Source: Candidatus Latescibacterota bacterium (lineage in GTDB: Bacteria; JAAXHH01). From it: a DNA stretch of 64,000 nucleotides. A program made the translations under genes and the position numbers. This document shows, piece after piece, positions 1 to 8,572 of the stretch. The DNA is taken from contig JAJEHX010000042.1 of assembly GCA_022823465.1 (NCBI GenBank), positions 144,047 through 208,046 on the forward strand. Direction: 5' to 3'. How positions within the stretch are numbered: position 1 is the first letter of the stretch; each line of letters begins with the position of its first letter. The notes beneath the pieces are model-generated. The model saw only the letters and a program-made list of their open reading frames with translations. It made no database searches and was not told the origin of the DNA.

Positions 1-974
1 AAAGAACGCCCTCGCGGGACAGGCTGCCCCTGGAGTTGACGCAGAATCCCTTGTATCGCCGTAAGGGCAAGATCCTCGAAGGGGATGGAAAGCGTTGTCA
101 GGGATGGGTTGACGTAAGCGGAGACTTCGAAGTCTCCGCAGCCGGTTACCGCCACGTCATCCGGAACATGCGCGCCGGATTCGATCAGCGCCCGGCAGAC
201 GCCGAGGGCCGTGTAATCACAACAGCATACGACGGCCGTGAACCGGCCGCCCAGTTCCTTGCCCAGATGGTATCCGGAACGGATGCGGGCGGCTTCGACG
301 GGAGCGAGGCGAGGGGCCAGACCGTACCTGCGCATCGCATTGCGATAACCCGCTCCCAGCGCCGGCAGGCCATCGGCCCGAATCCCGTCTTCGCCCAGAA
401 AGCAGATCCGTTCATGCCCGAGACCGATCAGATGCTCGGTAACCTCCTGAATGCCCGATGACAGGTCCAGTGAAACGGCGGTCATATCGTCTGCCGCGTA
501 TCCAAAAGTCGCAACCGGCAGGCTGGCCGGCACGGCGTGAACGATCCGTCCGGACTCGGCGTCGTCGCCGATCGTCTGGATCAGGATACCGTCCACGTCG
601 CGGGACGCGAGTTGCATGAGCTGCTCCAGCCGTTCGCTTTCAAGGGCAGACGCGGTCCGTCCGGAAGCCGCCGCGACCAGAACCTGGTAACCGTGCCTGC
701 CGGCGGTACGTACCAGGTGGTTAATCTGCCTGCCGGTGATTTCAGGTCCGATCCGACTGGTCAACAGGCCCAGGACGCCTTCTGTGCCCTTCACGAAAGT
801 CTGCGCCATGAGATTGGGCGAATAGTCCATGTCTTTCGCGGTCTGTTCTACGAGAAGACGCGTCTGTTCCTTGACGAGATGGGACCTGCGGGAAGACAGC
901 GCCCTGGAGACCGTGGAGTACGAAATGCCCAGGCGTCTGGCGATATCTTTGATCGTTACCGGTCTGTTTCTCAC
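1..974 (-). CDS. LacI-family transcriptional regulator (3' end cut by window edge)
   Basis: Reading the minus strand from a GTG at 974 gives an N-terminal LacI helix-turn-helix (TIKDIARRLGISYSTVSRAL) followed by a periplasmic-binding-protein-like effector domain. That domain includes DVDGILIQTIGDD, an HLIGLGHERICFLG stretch and PDDVAVTGCGDFEVS. About 324 codons are visible and the family is usually about 340, so only the last few residues are lost at base 1. The GTG was chosen because it opens the usual short lead-in to the helix-turn-helix and has AGGAA eight bases upstream; the frame stays open further upstream. It is divergent from the amino-acid permease at 1390, a plausible target. The ligand is unknown, probably a sugar or sugar derivative by family. 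Confidence 0.85.
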   Translation of the reverse strand, partial: MRNRPVTIKDIARRLGISYSTVSRALSSRRSHLVKEQTRLLVEQTAKDMDYSPNLMAQTFVKGTEGVLGLLTSRIGPEITGRQINHLVRTAGRHGYQVLVAAASGRTASALESERLEQLMQLASRDVDGILIQTIGDDAESGRIVHAVPASLPVATFGYAADDMTAVSLDLSSGIQEVTEHLIGLGHERICFLGEDGIRADGLPALGAGYRNAMRRYGLAPRLAPVEAARIRSGYHLGKELGGRFTAVVCCCDYTALGVCRALIESGAHVPDDVAVTGCGDFEVSAYVNPSLTTLSIPFEDLALTAIQGILRQLQGQPVPRGRS

Positions 975-1389
975 GGATCTGGTTCCTATGGCCGCACGCA
1001 GTTCATGTAGGCGCGAAGGCGTGATGCTGCCGTTTACGCACACGTGTGTATAAGGTAGATACCAGCCGGGAGGATTGTCAAGCGGCAAGGTGACCGCGCG
1101 GTTGTTTCGCGCTTGTCTTACGTTCAAAAGCCAGCGGTGCGACGGCCTGCCGGGCGCCGGCTGGTAGCGCGTCCGGCGACCCGCTGGCGTCCCGCCTGAT
1201 ACCCGCCTGACTGTCTACAGAAAATAAAACGATGGCGGACCACTCCTGTTGCATGGTATCTTGCCTCGACGCACCGGCCTGTCTACCGAAGAATACGCTG
1301 ATCGCCGCGGTCTCCCGGCCCCTTCCACTCACTTCCACGAGACCCGCGGCCATGCGCACACCGCGTGACGCATCACGGAATACGCACCT
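975..1389. other. Intergenic region between the divergent LacI gene and APC permease
   Basis: About 415 bases without a credible gene. It holds the operator-like palindrome and -35 box described separately near the LacI start. No convincing promoter or Shine-Dalgarno was found for the permease at 1390. A long minus-strand frame that begins here is a shadow of the permease gene. Confidence 0.5.
1035..1081 (-). promoter_or_regulatory. Candidate LacI promoter with LacI-type operator
   Basis: On the minus strand a perfect TTGACA (-35 consensus) lies at 1076-1081. Downstream at 1035-1052 is an imperfect 18-bp palindrome with the perfect core CACACGTGTG, centred on CG as LacI-family operators are. 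It sits about 60 bases upstream of the GTG start at 974, suggesting autoregulation. No good -10 box occurs at 17 bases spacing, so the promoter part is weak. Confidence 0.3.
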
Positions 1390-2769
1390 ATGACCTCTAA
1401 GCCTTCGTCCAGTCCCTTCGAGCTCGAGACCGAACTGAGACGGGATCTCGGCGTCGTATCGGCTACGAGCATCATCGTAGGAGGCATCATAGGCTCCGGC
1501 ATCTTCGGAGCGCCGGCCGGCATCGCGCAGCAACTGGGCAATCCCGGCCTGTTCCTCCTGGTCTGGATCGTCGGAGGCGCCCTGTGTTTCGCGGGCGCCC
1601 TGTGCTTCGCCGAACTCGGCACCATGATGCCCCGCAGCGGCGGACAGTTCGTCTACCTCAAGGAGGCCTTTCCGCCCATCGTGGCCTTCCTGTACGGATG
1701 GGTGGAAGTCGTCCTGCTCCAGAGCGCCGGCCTGGCGGCCATCGGTGCGATCTGCACCAGTTACATGGGGTATTTCCTGCCCTTCATCTCGTCCCATGTG
1801 ACCGTGTTTGACCTCGGTTCCTTCGTTATTTCGTCCCAGCAGGTCGCGATCTGGATTCTCCTGATCTTCCTCTGCTTCGTAAACTACGTCGGCGTCCGAT
1901 TCGGCGGCCTGGTGATGAACCTGACCACATTCGCCAAGGTGACGGCCCTGGCCGGGCTCGCCCTGTTGGCGATCGCGATAGGTGGAGACGCGGGGCACTT
2001 CGAACCCATGGTACCGCCGGATATCGACGCGGGCATCCTGACCGTGCTGGGTCCGGCGATGATCGGCGCGCTCTTCGCGTACCAGGGATGGGTCAACACC
2101 AGCATGGTCATGGGGGAAGTGCGAGAGCCGCAACGCATACTGCCCCGGGTCATCCTGTTCGGCCTGGGCCTGTGCACGCTGGTCTACCTGGCCGTGAACT
2201 GGTCGTATCTTTACATCCTGGGCATCGACGGAATCGCGACCTCGGACCGGGTGGCGGCCGACGTCGCGACATGGTTGATCGGTCCCGTCGGCGGTTCGCT
2301 GATCTCCGCGGCGGTCATGATTTCAACCTTCGGGACGATGAACGGCACCCTGATCATCACGCCCAGAATACCGTACGCCATGGCGCGGGCGGGCATGTTC
2401 TTCAAGTCGTTTACCCATGTCCATCCCCGGTTCAAGACCCCTTCCCGCGCAATCCTGGCCACGACGGCCTGGGCCATCCTCTGGACCTTCCTGGGCAACT
2501 TCCAGGCCATCATCAACGCCTTCGTCTACATCGTCTACCTGTACTACGGGCTGAACGTCCTCGCCCTCATCGTACTCCGGCGCAAGCATCCGGACGCGAA
2601 GCGGCCTTACAAGGTACCCGGCTACCCCTACGTCCCCGTGTTTTTCCTGGTCGTGGTATCGTGGGTCGTGGTGACGGTCGTCACCCAGAACTTCCTGCAG
2701 GCGCTGCCCGGACTGGGCGTCCTCGGGCTGGGCGCCGTCGTGTACCTGGTCTGGTTCCGGAAAGCCTGA
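1390..2769 (+). CDS. APC-superfamily amino-acid permease
   Basis: A 459-residue integral membrane protein with about 12 hydrophobic segments, the usual size for the amino acid-polyamine-organocation family. The first helix carries GGIIGSGIF (residues 31-39), the unwound substrate-binding segment typical of the LAT/SLC7-like branch, followed by FAELGTMMPRSGGQFVYLKEAF. It should import or exchange amino acids across the inner membrane; the substrate cannot be read from sequence. The gene is divergent from the LacI regulator and convergent with the MFS gene, whose stop lies 20 bases beyond. No clear ribosome-binding site precedes the ATG. Confidence 0.85.
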   Translation: MTSKPSSSPFELETELRRDLGVVSATSIIVGGIIGSGIFGAPAGIAQQLGNPGLFLLVWIVGGALCFAGALCFAELGTMMPRSGGQFVYLKEAFPPIVAFLYGWVEVVLLQSAGLAAIGAICTSYMGYFLPFISSHVTVFDLGSFVISSQQVAIWILLIFLCFVNYVGVRFGGLVMNLTTFAKVTALAGLALLAIAIGGDAGHFEPMVPPDIDAGILTVLGPAMIGALFAYQGWVNTSMVMGEVREPQRILPRVILFGLGLCTLVYLAVNWSYLYILGIDGIATSDRVAADVATWLIGPVGGSLISAAVMISTFGTMNGTLIITPRIPYAMARAGMFFKSFTHVHPRFKTPSRAILATTAWAILWTFLGNFQAIINAFVYIVYLYYGLNVLALIVLRRKHPDAKRPYKVPGYPYVPVFFLVVVSWVVVTVVTQNFLQALPGLGVLGLGAVVYLVWFRKA

Positions 2770-2788
2770 ATCTCTTCCGGATCCGGGA

Positions 2789-4000
2789 CTATGCGGGCGA
2801 CTTCCCCTCTTTGAAACCCACCGCGAACAGAATCAGGACCAGTACGACCAGGGCGGCGGGCAGGCTCCAGAACACCTGCCAGTCGGACAGGCTCAGGCTC
2901 CCCGTCGAACCGAGAAAGGCATTGTATACGCGGCCGGCGATCTGGGCGCCGATCAGCATGCCCAGGCCGCTGGATACGAGGACGAACAGCCCCTGGGCCT
3001 GGCCGCGGTTGGCGGGCGTGGCCTGCTGGTCCATGTAGACGTGGGCCGTCACGAAGAAGAAGTCGTAGCAGATGCCGTGGAGGATGATCCCCGTGACGAT
3101 GAAGGACCACAGGGCGTCCGGCGCGCCGAGAGAGAACAGCCCGTACCGGATGATCCAGGCCGCCATCGCGATCAGCAGCATCCGCTTCACGCCGAGCCGG
3201 CGGAAGAAGAAGGGCATGCACAGCATCAGGAACACCTCGGAAAACTGGCCCAGCGTCTGCGTGCCCGCGATGTTCGCGAAACCGGCCGCGCCGAGGTAGA
3301 TCTGCGTGAAGTTGTAATAGAAGGCCAGGGGGATGCAGAGGAGCAGGGCGCTGAGAATGAACAGGTAGAACGACCGGCTTCCCAGTTCCTGCAACGCGTC
3401 CAGGCCGATCACGGAACGTAACGACGCCTTCCTTCCCGCGGCGGCCGGCGGCGTTCTGCCGAGCGTGAAGCTGTACAGCCCCATGACCAGGCCGGCCACT
3501 CCCGTCGTGTACAGCGGCCAGGCTGTCTCTTCGGGAATGATCCGGCCCGAGAAAAGACCCAGGACGAAGCTGATGAAGAGCCCCGCGGCGATCCAGCCGA
3601 TCGTGCCAAACACCCGGATCAGGGGATACTGCGCTTCCCGGTCCTCGACGCGGTGAAAGGTGATGGCGTTCACCAGTCCGAGGGTCGGCATGTAGCAGAT
3701 ATTGTAGACCAGCAGAAGAACGATGAAGAGGAGCGGCGTATCCACGGCACGGGGAACGAGCAGCATCACGCAGCCCGCCAGGATGTGCAGCCATCCGAGG
3801 ATCCGCTCCGGCGCGAAATAGCGGTCCGCCACCAGGCCCAGGAAGAAGGGGGAGATAATCGCGGCCACGGGGTTGACCGTGTAAGGCCAGTGGGTCAGGT
3901 CGCCCATCCCGTGGGCGCTCATGTAGACGGCAATCGTCGTGAACCAGGCCCCCCAGATGAAGAACTGGAGGAACATCATGAGACTGAGGGATGGGGACAT
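2789..4000 (-). CDS. Nucleoside:H+ symporter-type MFS transporter
   Basis: 403 residues with about 12 transmembrane segments. The N-terminus (MMFLQFFIWGAWFTTIAVYM) and the GLVADRYFAPERILGWLH loop resemble the NupG/XapB nucleoside:H+ symporter family of the major facilitator superfamily. Import of nucleosides or a related small polar solute is the family role; the substrate here is not proven. It lies 27 bases downstream of the TonB-like gene on the same strand and may be cotranscribed with it. It converges on the APC permease. Confidence 0.8.
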   Translation of the reverse strand: MSPSLSLMMFLQFFIWGAWFTTIAVYMSAHGMGDLTHWPYTVNPVAAIISPFFLGLVADRYFAPERILGWLHILAGCVMLLVPRAVDTPLLFIVLLLVYNICYMPTLGLVNAITFHRVEDREAQYPLIRVFGTIGWIAAGLFISFVLGLFSGRIIPEETAWPLYTTGVAGLVMGLYSFTLGRTPPAAAGRKASLRSVIGLDALQELGSRSFYLFILSALLLCIPLAFYYNFTQIYLGAAGFANIAGTQTLGQFSEVFLMLCMPFFFRRLGVKRMLLIAMAAWIIRYGLFSLGAPDALWSFIVTGIILHGICYDFFFVTAHVYMDQQATPANRGQAQGLFVLVSSGLGMLIGAQIAGRVYNAFLGSTGSLSLSDWQVFWSLPAALVVLVLILFAVGFKEGKSPA

Positions 4001-4027
4001 GGAATCCTGGTTCGGCCGGAAGCGAGG

Positions 4028-4894
4028 TTATCTGCCTACCTTGTAGCCATAGCCTACGGCGATCCACGCCTTGACGGGCCGTTGTCTCAAGGTGGCGGGA
4101 TGATACTGTGAGGCGTAGATCTTCTCGAGCAGAAGCTGATCGATCTCCGGGTACCCCGTCGACTCGATCATCGTGGCGTCGACGACCCTGCCCTGTTCAT
4201 CGATCAGCAACTCGAACCGGACGATGCTGTCCTTTACGTGACGGAGTTTCCTTGGGATCTCTTTCCGGGAAATGCTCATATTGAGGCGCCGCGGTATCGG
4301 GCGTGTGTCGAATTTCCAGGCACCGCCGTCCCGGTCGCCCAGGCCACCCGAACCGCCGGTCCCGCTTCCCCCCTCGACACCGCCGTCTATACCGGAACCT
4401 CCCATGCCCGCCTCATCGCCCGATTCGTCCTCGGTGTCCATGGCGACGGCCACGGCGCTTTCCATCTCTTCCTGGGACGCGATCTCGTGCTCCTCGGCGA
4501 TCAGGCTGTCGTCGACCGGCTCCGGAATGCCGACGACCACGGGAACGGGTACGCCCTTGCTCATGATGTCGTCTCCGGGGTCCTCAGGCGGTTCGAGCCG
4601 GCCGGGACGGCCGCCGCCGCGCTCCGTCGTGACCAGCCTGCTCGGATCGATGAGATCGATCAGGTGGTCGGGATAGGGCATGATTTCGAGCTCCACCATG
4701 GGCTCGAAGTCGATCCGGCTATACAGGTAGACCCCGCCGACGGCGAAGAAATGCACGAAGGCGGCGCACCAGATCCCGGCGGCGAGAAACCGCCGCGAGA
4801 CCCGTTTGAGCGGGTGAGGAACCAGGTCATCGACCTCGTACCGTTCAAGGAAGCGTCCCATCCGGTGCGCGATTTGTCCAAAGCCACCGTTCAT
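4028..4894 (-). CDS. TonB-family energy-transducer-like protein
   Basis: 288 residues. A cytoplasmic N-terminus of about 35 residues precedes one transmembrane helix (about 38-58), then an acidic and glycine-rich periplasmic linker (about 90-190), and a TonB C-terminal fold (about 215-288) with VRFELLIDEQGRVVDATMIESTG. TonB proteins pass the proton-motive force from ExbB/ExbD to outer-membrane receptors. No exbBD or receptor gene lies in the window. The linker lacks the usual Pro-Glu/Pro-Lys repeats and instead has GGSG-type runs. The N-terminal cytoplasmic stretch is long, so a start nearer the helix (MGRFLERYE) is possible. Confidence 0.75.
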   Translation of the reverse strand: MNGGFGQIAHRMGRFLERYEVDDLVPHPLKRVSRRFLAAGIWCAAFVHFFAVGGVYLYSRIDFEPMVELEIMPYPDHLIDLIDPSRLVTTERGGGRPGRLEPPEDPGDDIMSKGVPVPVVVGIPEPVDDSLIAEEHEIASQEEMESAVAVAMDTEDESGDEAGMGGSGIDGGVEGGSGTGGSGGLGDRDGGAWKFDTRPIPRRLNMSISRKEIPRKLRHVKDSIVRFELLIDEQGRVVDATMIESTGYPEIDQLLLEKIYASQYHPATLRQRPVKAWIAVGYGYKVGR

Positions 4895-5250
4895 GGCGGG
4901 CCCTCACGGTTCCGGGCACGGAGGCCGGCCCGGCAGGAAACTAACGCCTGGTCCAATACGTATATAGTCCACCGTGCATGCTGCACTGTCAAGGTTTTTG
5001 GCCGTATAGCCGGGACCTTTCGACCTCGCACTAAGACCCCGAGTAGACCCCACGCGGGGCGCCCATAAAACGCTTGACAGAGACCCACCCCGGTTTCATC
5101 ATGCCTTACGCTTTCAGGTTCGTCCCGCCTTGCCGGTCGAGCCGGGCATCCGCTTGTATTTCAATGCCTTCAGGACAGGTTCATCCCGCGGTCATCCGGC
5201 CGGTTGTCACCGGTGGCCGCCGCGTCGTTTATCGAAAGGGAAGCACGCGC
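4895..5250. other. Intergenic region between divergent TonB-like and cyclophilin genes
   Basis: About 355 bases without a supported gene. For the minus strand a TTGACA lies at 4987-4992, with an inverted repeat (GTGCA-3-TGCAC, 4974-4986) just downstream and a TATATA-rich stretch about 20 bases beyond the -35; this is a possible regulated tonB promoter with poor spacing. A plus-strand promoter candidate is listed separately. An open frame from 5074 joins the cyclophilin frame but looks noncoding before 5251. Confidence 0.4.
5074..5102 (+). promoter_or_regulatory. Candidate promoter for the cyclophilin gene
   Basis: TTGACA at 5074-5079 is followed after 17 bases by CATCAT at 5097-5102, which matches four of six -10 positions. 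It lies about 150 bases upstream of the chosen ATG at 5251. Confidence 0.3.
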
Positions 5251-5940
5251 ATGAGGAATCCCAAGACAGGGCTCAAGGGCATCCTGGCAGGCCTGCTGCT
5301 CTGCGGTATCATCGGCGAACCTGCCGGTCTCACCGGACTGGGCGGACCGATCGGGCAAGGCAGTCAAGGCGGTCAGGGCGGTCAGGCACACGCCCAGGAA
5401 AAGGCAATCACCCTGGAGATGACTACGGACGCGGGCGTCATCGAAGTGGTCCTGGACCCGGCGCGCGCCCCGGTCACCGTGGCCAACTTCATGCGGTACG
5501 TGGACGCGGGGCAATACAACGGCGGGGTGTTCCACCGGACGGTGACCATGGACAACCAGCCGAACAACGACGTGAAGATCGAGGTGATACAGGGCGCCGT
5601 AAACCCCGAATTCCGGGACGACAGCTATCCCCCGAACAGCGGATTCGATCCGATTCCCCTCGAACGCACCTCCGCGACCGGGCTCAGGCACGTGGACGGC
5701 GCCATCTCCATGGCCCGCATGGGGCCGGACACGGCGACGTCGGGTTTTTTCTTTTGCATCGGAGACCAGCCCGAACTCGATTTCGGCGGCAAACGCAATC
5801 CGGACGGGCAGGGCTTCGCCGCTTTCGGCCGCGTGACCCGGGGCATGGACGTGATCCGGAAAATCCAGATGTCCCCCCGCGAAGACCAACGCCTCACGCC
5901 GCCGGTCGTGATTACGAGCGTGACACGGAAAGCCGGATAG
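5251..5940 (+). CDS. Secreted cyclophilin-type peptidyl-prolyl isomerase
   Basis: 229 residues from the ATG at 5251. An N-terminal hydrophobic signal (ILAGLLLCGIIG) ends in AHA at about residue 48, followed by a cyclophilin domain. FHRTV carries the catalytic Arg, VIQGAVNP matches the IQGG region, and GFFFCIGDQPELDF matches the QFFI region. It should catalyse proline cis-trans isomerisation in the periplasm and assist folding. The start was chosen because it gives a normal signal peptide and has AAAGGGA upstream; the frame extends to 5074 without signal-like sequence. The signal region contains a threefold 9-bp duplication. It precedes the M14 peptidase by 52 bases. Confidence 0.85.
   Translation: MRNPKTGLKGILAGLLLCGIIGEPAGLTGLGGPIGQGSQGGQGGQAHAQEKAITLEMTTDAGVIEVVLDPARAPVTVANFMRYVDAGQYNGGVFHRTVTMDNQPNNDVKIEVIQGAVNPEFRDDSYPPNSGFDPIPLERTSATGLRHVDGAISMARMGPDTATSGFFFCIGDQPELDFGGKRNPDGQGFAAFGRVTRGMDVIRKIQMSPREDQRLTPPVVITSVTRKAG
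5359..5385 (+). repeat. 9-bp tandem repeat, three copies, inside the cyclophilin gene
   Basis: Units GGCAGTCAA, GGCGGTCAG and GGCGGTCAG lie head to tail and encode the Gly-Gln-rich end of the signal region. The unit is a multiple of three, so the frame is kept. Confidence 0.6.
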
Positions 5941-5992
5941 TCGCAACCCGCGCAGGCGCGGCCCGCGGGACAACCACGGACAGGAGCGTTGC

Positions 5993-8539
5993 ATGGCCGA
6001 ACGCGTTGAACGACCGGAATCCTTCTTCGGCTTTCGTCTCGGCGACGACCGCAAGATGGCCCGCTGGGACCGCATCGTGGAGTATTTCTACCTGCTGAAC
6101 CAGCAGAGCGAACACATCCGCGTGGTCAATCTGGGTCCCACGACGGAAAACAATCCCTTCCTGCTGGCCATCATCACCTCCGCGGACAACCTCGCGAACC
6201 TGGAGGAACTGCGGGAGATCAACGGGCGGATCACCGATCCGAGGGGCCTCTCCGATGAAGCAATCGACGGCCTGGTGGAGAAAGGCAAGGTCGTCGTCTG
6301 CCAGTCCATGAGCCTCCACGCCAGCGAGATCGCCGCGACGCAGATGGCGCCCCAGCTCGCCTACGACCTGGTGACGGGCGAAGACGACACCACGAAGAAC
6401 ATCCTGGAAAATGTCATCTTCCTGATGATCCCGTGTTTCAATCCGGACGGCCAGATCATGGTGACCGACTGGTACAACGAGCACCTGGGCACGGACTACG
6501 AGGGATGCGATCTCCCGTGGCTGTATCACAAATACTGCGGACACGACAACAACCGGGACGCCTTCATGCTGAACCTGGTGGAATCCAGGTACATGGCCAG
6601 GATCATGTTCCAGGACTGGCATCCACACGTCTTCCAGGACCACCACGAGATGGGCGAGTATCAACCCCGGCTGTTCGTCTGTCCCTACTGCGAGCCTATC
6701 CACCCACACGCCGATCCGCTTATATGGCGCGAGATCAACTGGTACGGGGCCCACATGGTCTACAAGCTGGAGGAAGCGGGCCATGAGGGCGTCATCAGCG
6801 GGGCCATGTTCCCGGCCTGGTACCACATGGGGTTCCACTGGCTCGGCAACTACCACAACATCGCCAGCCTGCTCACCGAGACGGCCCGGGCGAAACTGGC
6901 CAGCCCCCTGTACGTTCACCCCCACCAGCTCAGGGGCGAGGACGGCAACACCCTTCACACGCTGCCCCACTACAAGCCGCAAACCAACTTCCCCAATCCC
7001 TGGCCGGGGGGCTGGTGGCGGCTGCGCGACATGGTGGACCAGCAGCTCGTCGCGGCCACGGGACTCATGGACATCGCGGCCCGGTGCCGGGAAACGGTGC
7101 TCCGGAGTGCCGTGCAGAAGGCCCTGCACCAGACCGGAAGAGGACGCGAGGACGAGTCGGCGGGGTTCTTCATCCGGCCTGACCAGCACGATCCGCTTGT
7201 CGTAGTCAACCTGGTGAACGCCCTCCTCCGCCAGGGCGTCGACGTGCAACGCACCCGGACCCGGTCGACCGTGGGGAACCGGGTCTATCCCGCGGGCACC
7301 TGGTTCATCTCCAACGCCCAGCCCAAGCGCGGTGTGGTCAGGACGCTGCTGGAACGGACCTTCTGGCCGGACGACGCCTGGGCGCGCAAGGCCGACGGTT
7401 CGCCCACAAGAATCTTCGACTCGACGACGGACACGCTGGCGGAGATGATGGGCGTCCGCGCGGAGCCGGCGGAAGTGCCCCACGCCGCCCTGGACCCGGG
7501 ATCATTGAACCTGGATCCGGTGATCGAATCGGTGCCCGTCCAGGGATCGGTTACCGGAGACGGGGAACACGGGATGGCCGTCGATCCCCGGCGCAATGCC
7601 GCCTTCGGCGCGGTCAACGGACTGCTGGAAGCGGGTGCGGACGTCACCCGGACCGCCACATCCCTTTCGGTGGGGGGCCGTGACCTGCCGGCCGGCACCT
7701 TCATCGTCGGCGGGGTCGACCAGGCACGGGCCGAGGGAATCGTCCGGGATACCGGAGCCGCCGGCTACCGTCTCGAAGAACCGGTGGAAGGCGAACCCCT
7801 TCGCGCACCGCGCATCGCCATGTACCAGCGGTACTGGGGCGGCAACATGCCCGAAGGCTGGACCCGCATGACGCTGGAGCAGTCGGGTTTCCCCTATCGC
7901 AGCGTACGGGACGCCGATATCCGGGACGGTCTCAGCGACCTCTGCGACGTGTTCATCCTACCCGACGATACCATGGACATGATGGCCGGCACGGAGCAGG
8001 AAATCGAACGTCGCCTGAAGACCATGCTCCAGCCCGAAGCGTACCGCAGCGCCCTGGGCGAATCGGAAATCGAGGCCATCGGGGACTTCGTGGAAAAGGG
8101 CGGCACGCTCGTGGCCGTCAGCCAGGCGGGCCGGCTTCCCATCGAGAAGTTCGGCCTCCACATCACGGACGTATCCGCCGGTCTGGCGGAGAGCGCCTTC
8201 TTCTGCCCCGGGTCCACGCTGCGGATTCGGGTCGACAATACCCACCCCCTCGGATACGGCATGCCGGACCAGGCCCTGGTCATGCACCGCACCAGTCCCG
8301 TTTATTCGATTAACCCTTCTCACTACAACGACCGGTACGAAGTGGTCGCCGCCTATCCAGAGAAAGACGTGCTCGAAAGCGGCTGGCTGATCGGCGAGGA
8401 GCACATCGCAGGCAAGCCAGCCATGATCAGCGTGCGGCACGGCGAGGGACGGATCGTACTCCACGGGTTCCAGGTCAATTTCCGCAACCAGACCCAGGGC
8501 ACGTTCAAGCTGCTCTTCAACGCGTTATACGGGAGTTGA
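5993..8539 (+). CDS. M14-type zinc carboxypeptidase-like protein, large
   Basis: 848 residues. The N-terminal third matches M14 metallopeptidases: the zinc motif HASE (H109, E112), FNPDG (149-153), and GHDNNRDAF and HPHVFQDHHEMG further on. The remaining 500 residues include a late region (YQRYWGGNMPEGWTRMTLEQSGFPY, about 605-630, to EIEAIGDFVEKGGTLVAVS) resembling the GATase-1-like C-terminal domain of large M14 proteins. Its expected role is peptide or amide hydrolysis. No signal peptide is present, and there is no room upstream for one, which is odd because many relatives are exported. CAGGAGCG precedes the ATG. The amidohydrolase gene follows after 33 bases, probably cotranscribed. Confidence 0.8.
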   Translation: MAERVERPESFFGFRLGDDRKMARWDRIVEYFYLLNQQSEHIRVVNLGPTTENNPFLLAIITSADNLANLEELREINGRITDPRGLSDEAIDGLVEKGKVVVCQSMSLHASEIAATQMAPQLAYDLVTGEDDTTKNILENVIFLMIPCFNPDGQIMVTDWYNEHLGTDYEGCDLPWLYHKYCGHDNNRDAFMLNLVESRYMARIMFQDWHPHVFQDHHEMGEYQPRLFVCPYCEPIHPHADPLIWREINWYGAHMVYKLEEAGHEGVISGAMFPAWYHMGFHWLGNYHNIASLLTETARAKLASPLYVHPHQLRGEDGNTLHTLPHYKPQTNFPNPWPGGWWRLRDMVDQQLVAATGLMDIAARCRETVLRSAVQKALHQTGRGREDESAGFFIRPDQHDPLVVVNLVNALLRQGVDVQRTRTRSTVGNRVYPAGTWFISNAQPKRGVVRTLLERTFWPDDAWARKADGSPTRIFDSTTDTLAEMMGVRAEPAEVPHAALDPGSLNLDPVIESVPVQGSVTGDGEHGMAVDPRRNAAFGAVNGLLEAGADVTRTATSLSVGGRDLPAGTFIVGGVDQARAEGIVRDTGAAGYRLEEPVEGEPLRAPRIAMYQRYWGGNMPEGWTRMTLEQSGFPYRSVRDADIRDGLSDLCDVFILPDDTMDMMAGTEQEIERRLKTMLQPEAYRSALGESEIEAIGDFVEKGGTLVAVSQAGRLPIEKFGLHITDVSAGLAESAFFCPGSTLRIRVDNTHPLGYGMPDQALVMHRTSPVYSINPSHYNDRYEVVAAYPEKDVLESGWLIGEEHIAGKPAMISVRHGEGRIVLHGFQVNFRNQTQGTFKLLFNALYGS

Positions 8540-8572
8540 CGCGCAAGCGAGCGGACCGGAGAGGAACACCCC

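Noticed and set aside
1078-2133. Long minus-strand frame opposite the APC permease
   Set aside because: It is the antisense shadow of a clear membrane transporter; the predicted protein is low-complexity and has no domain.
5912-7483. 523-residue minus-strand frame opposite the M14 gene
   Set aside because: The sense strand has the zinc motifs; the antisense product has no recognisable family.
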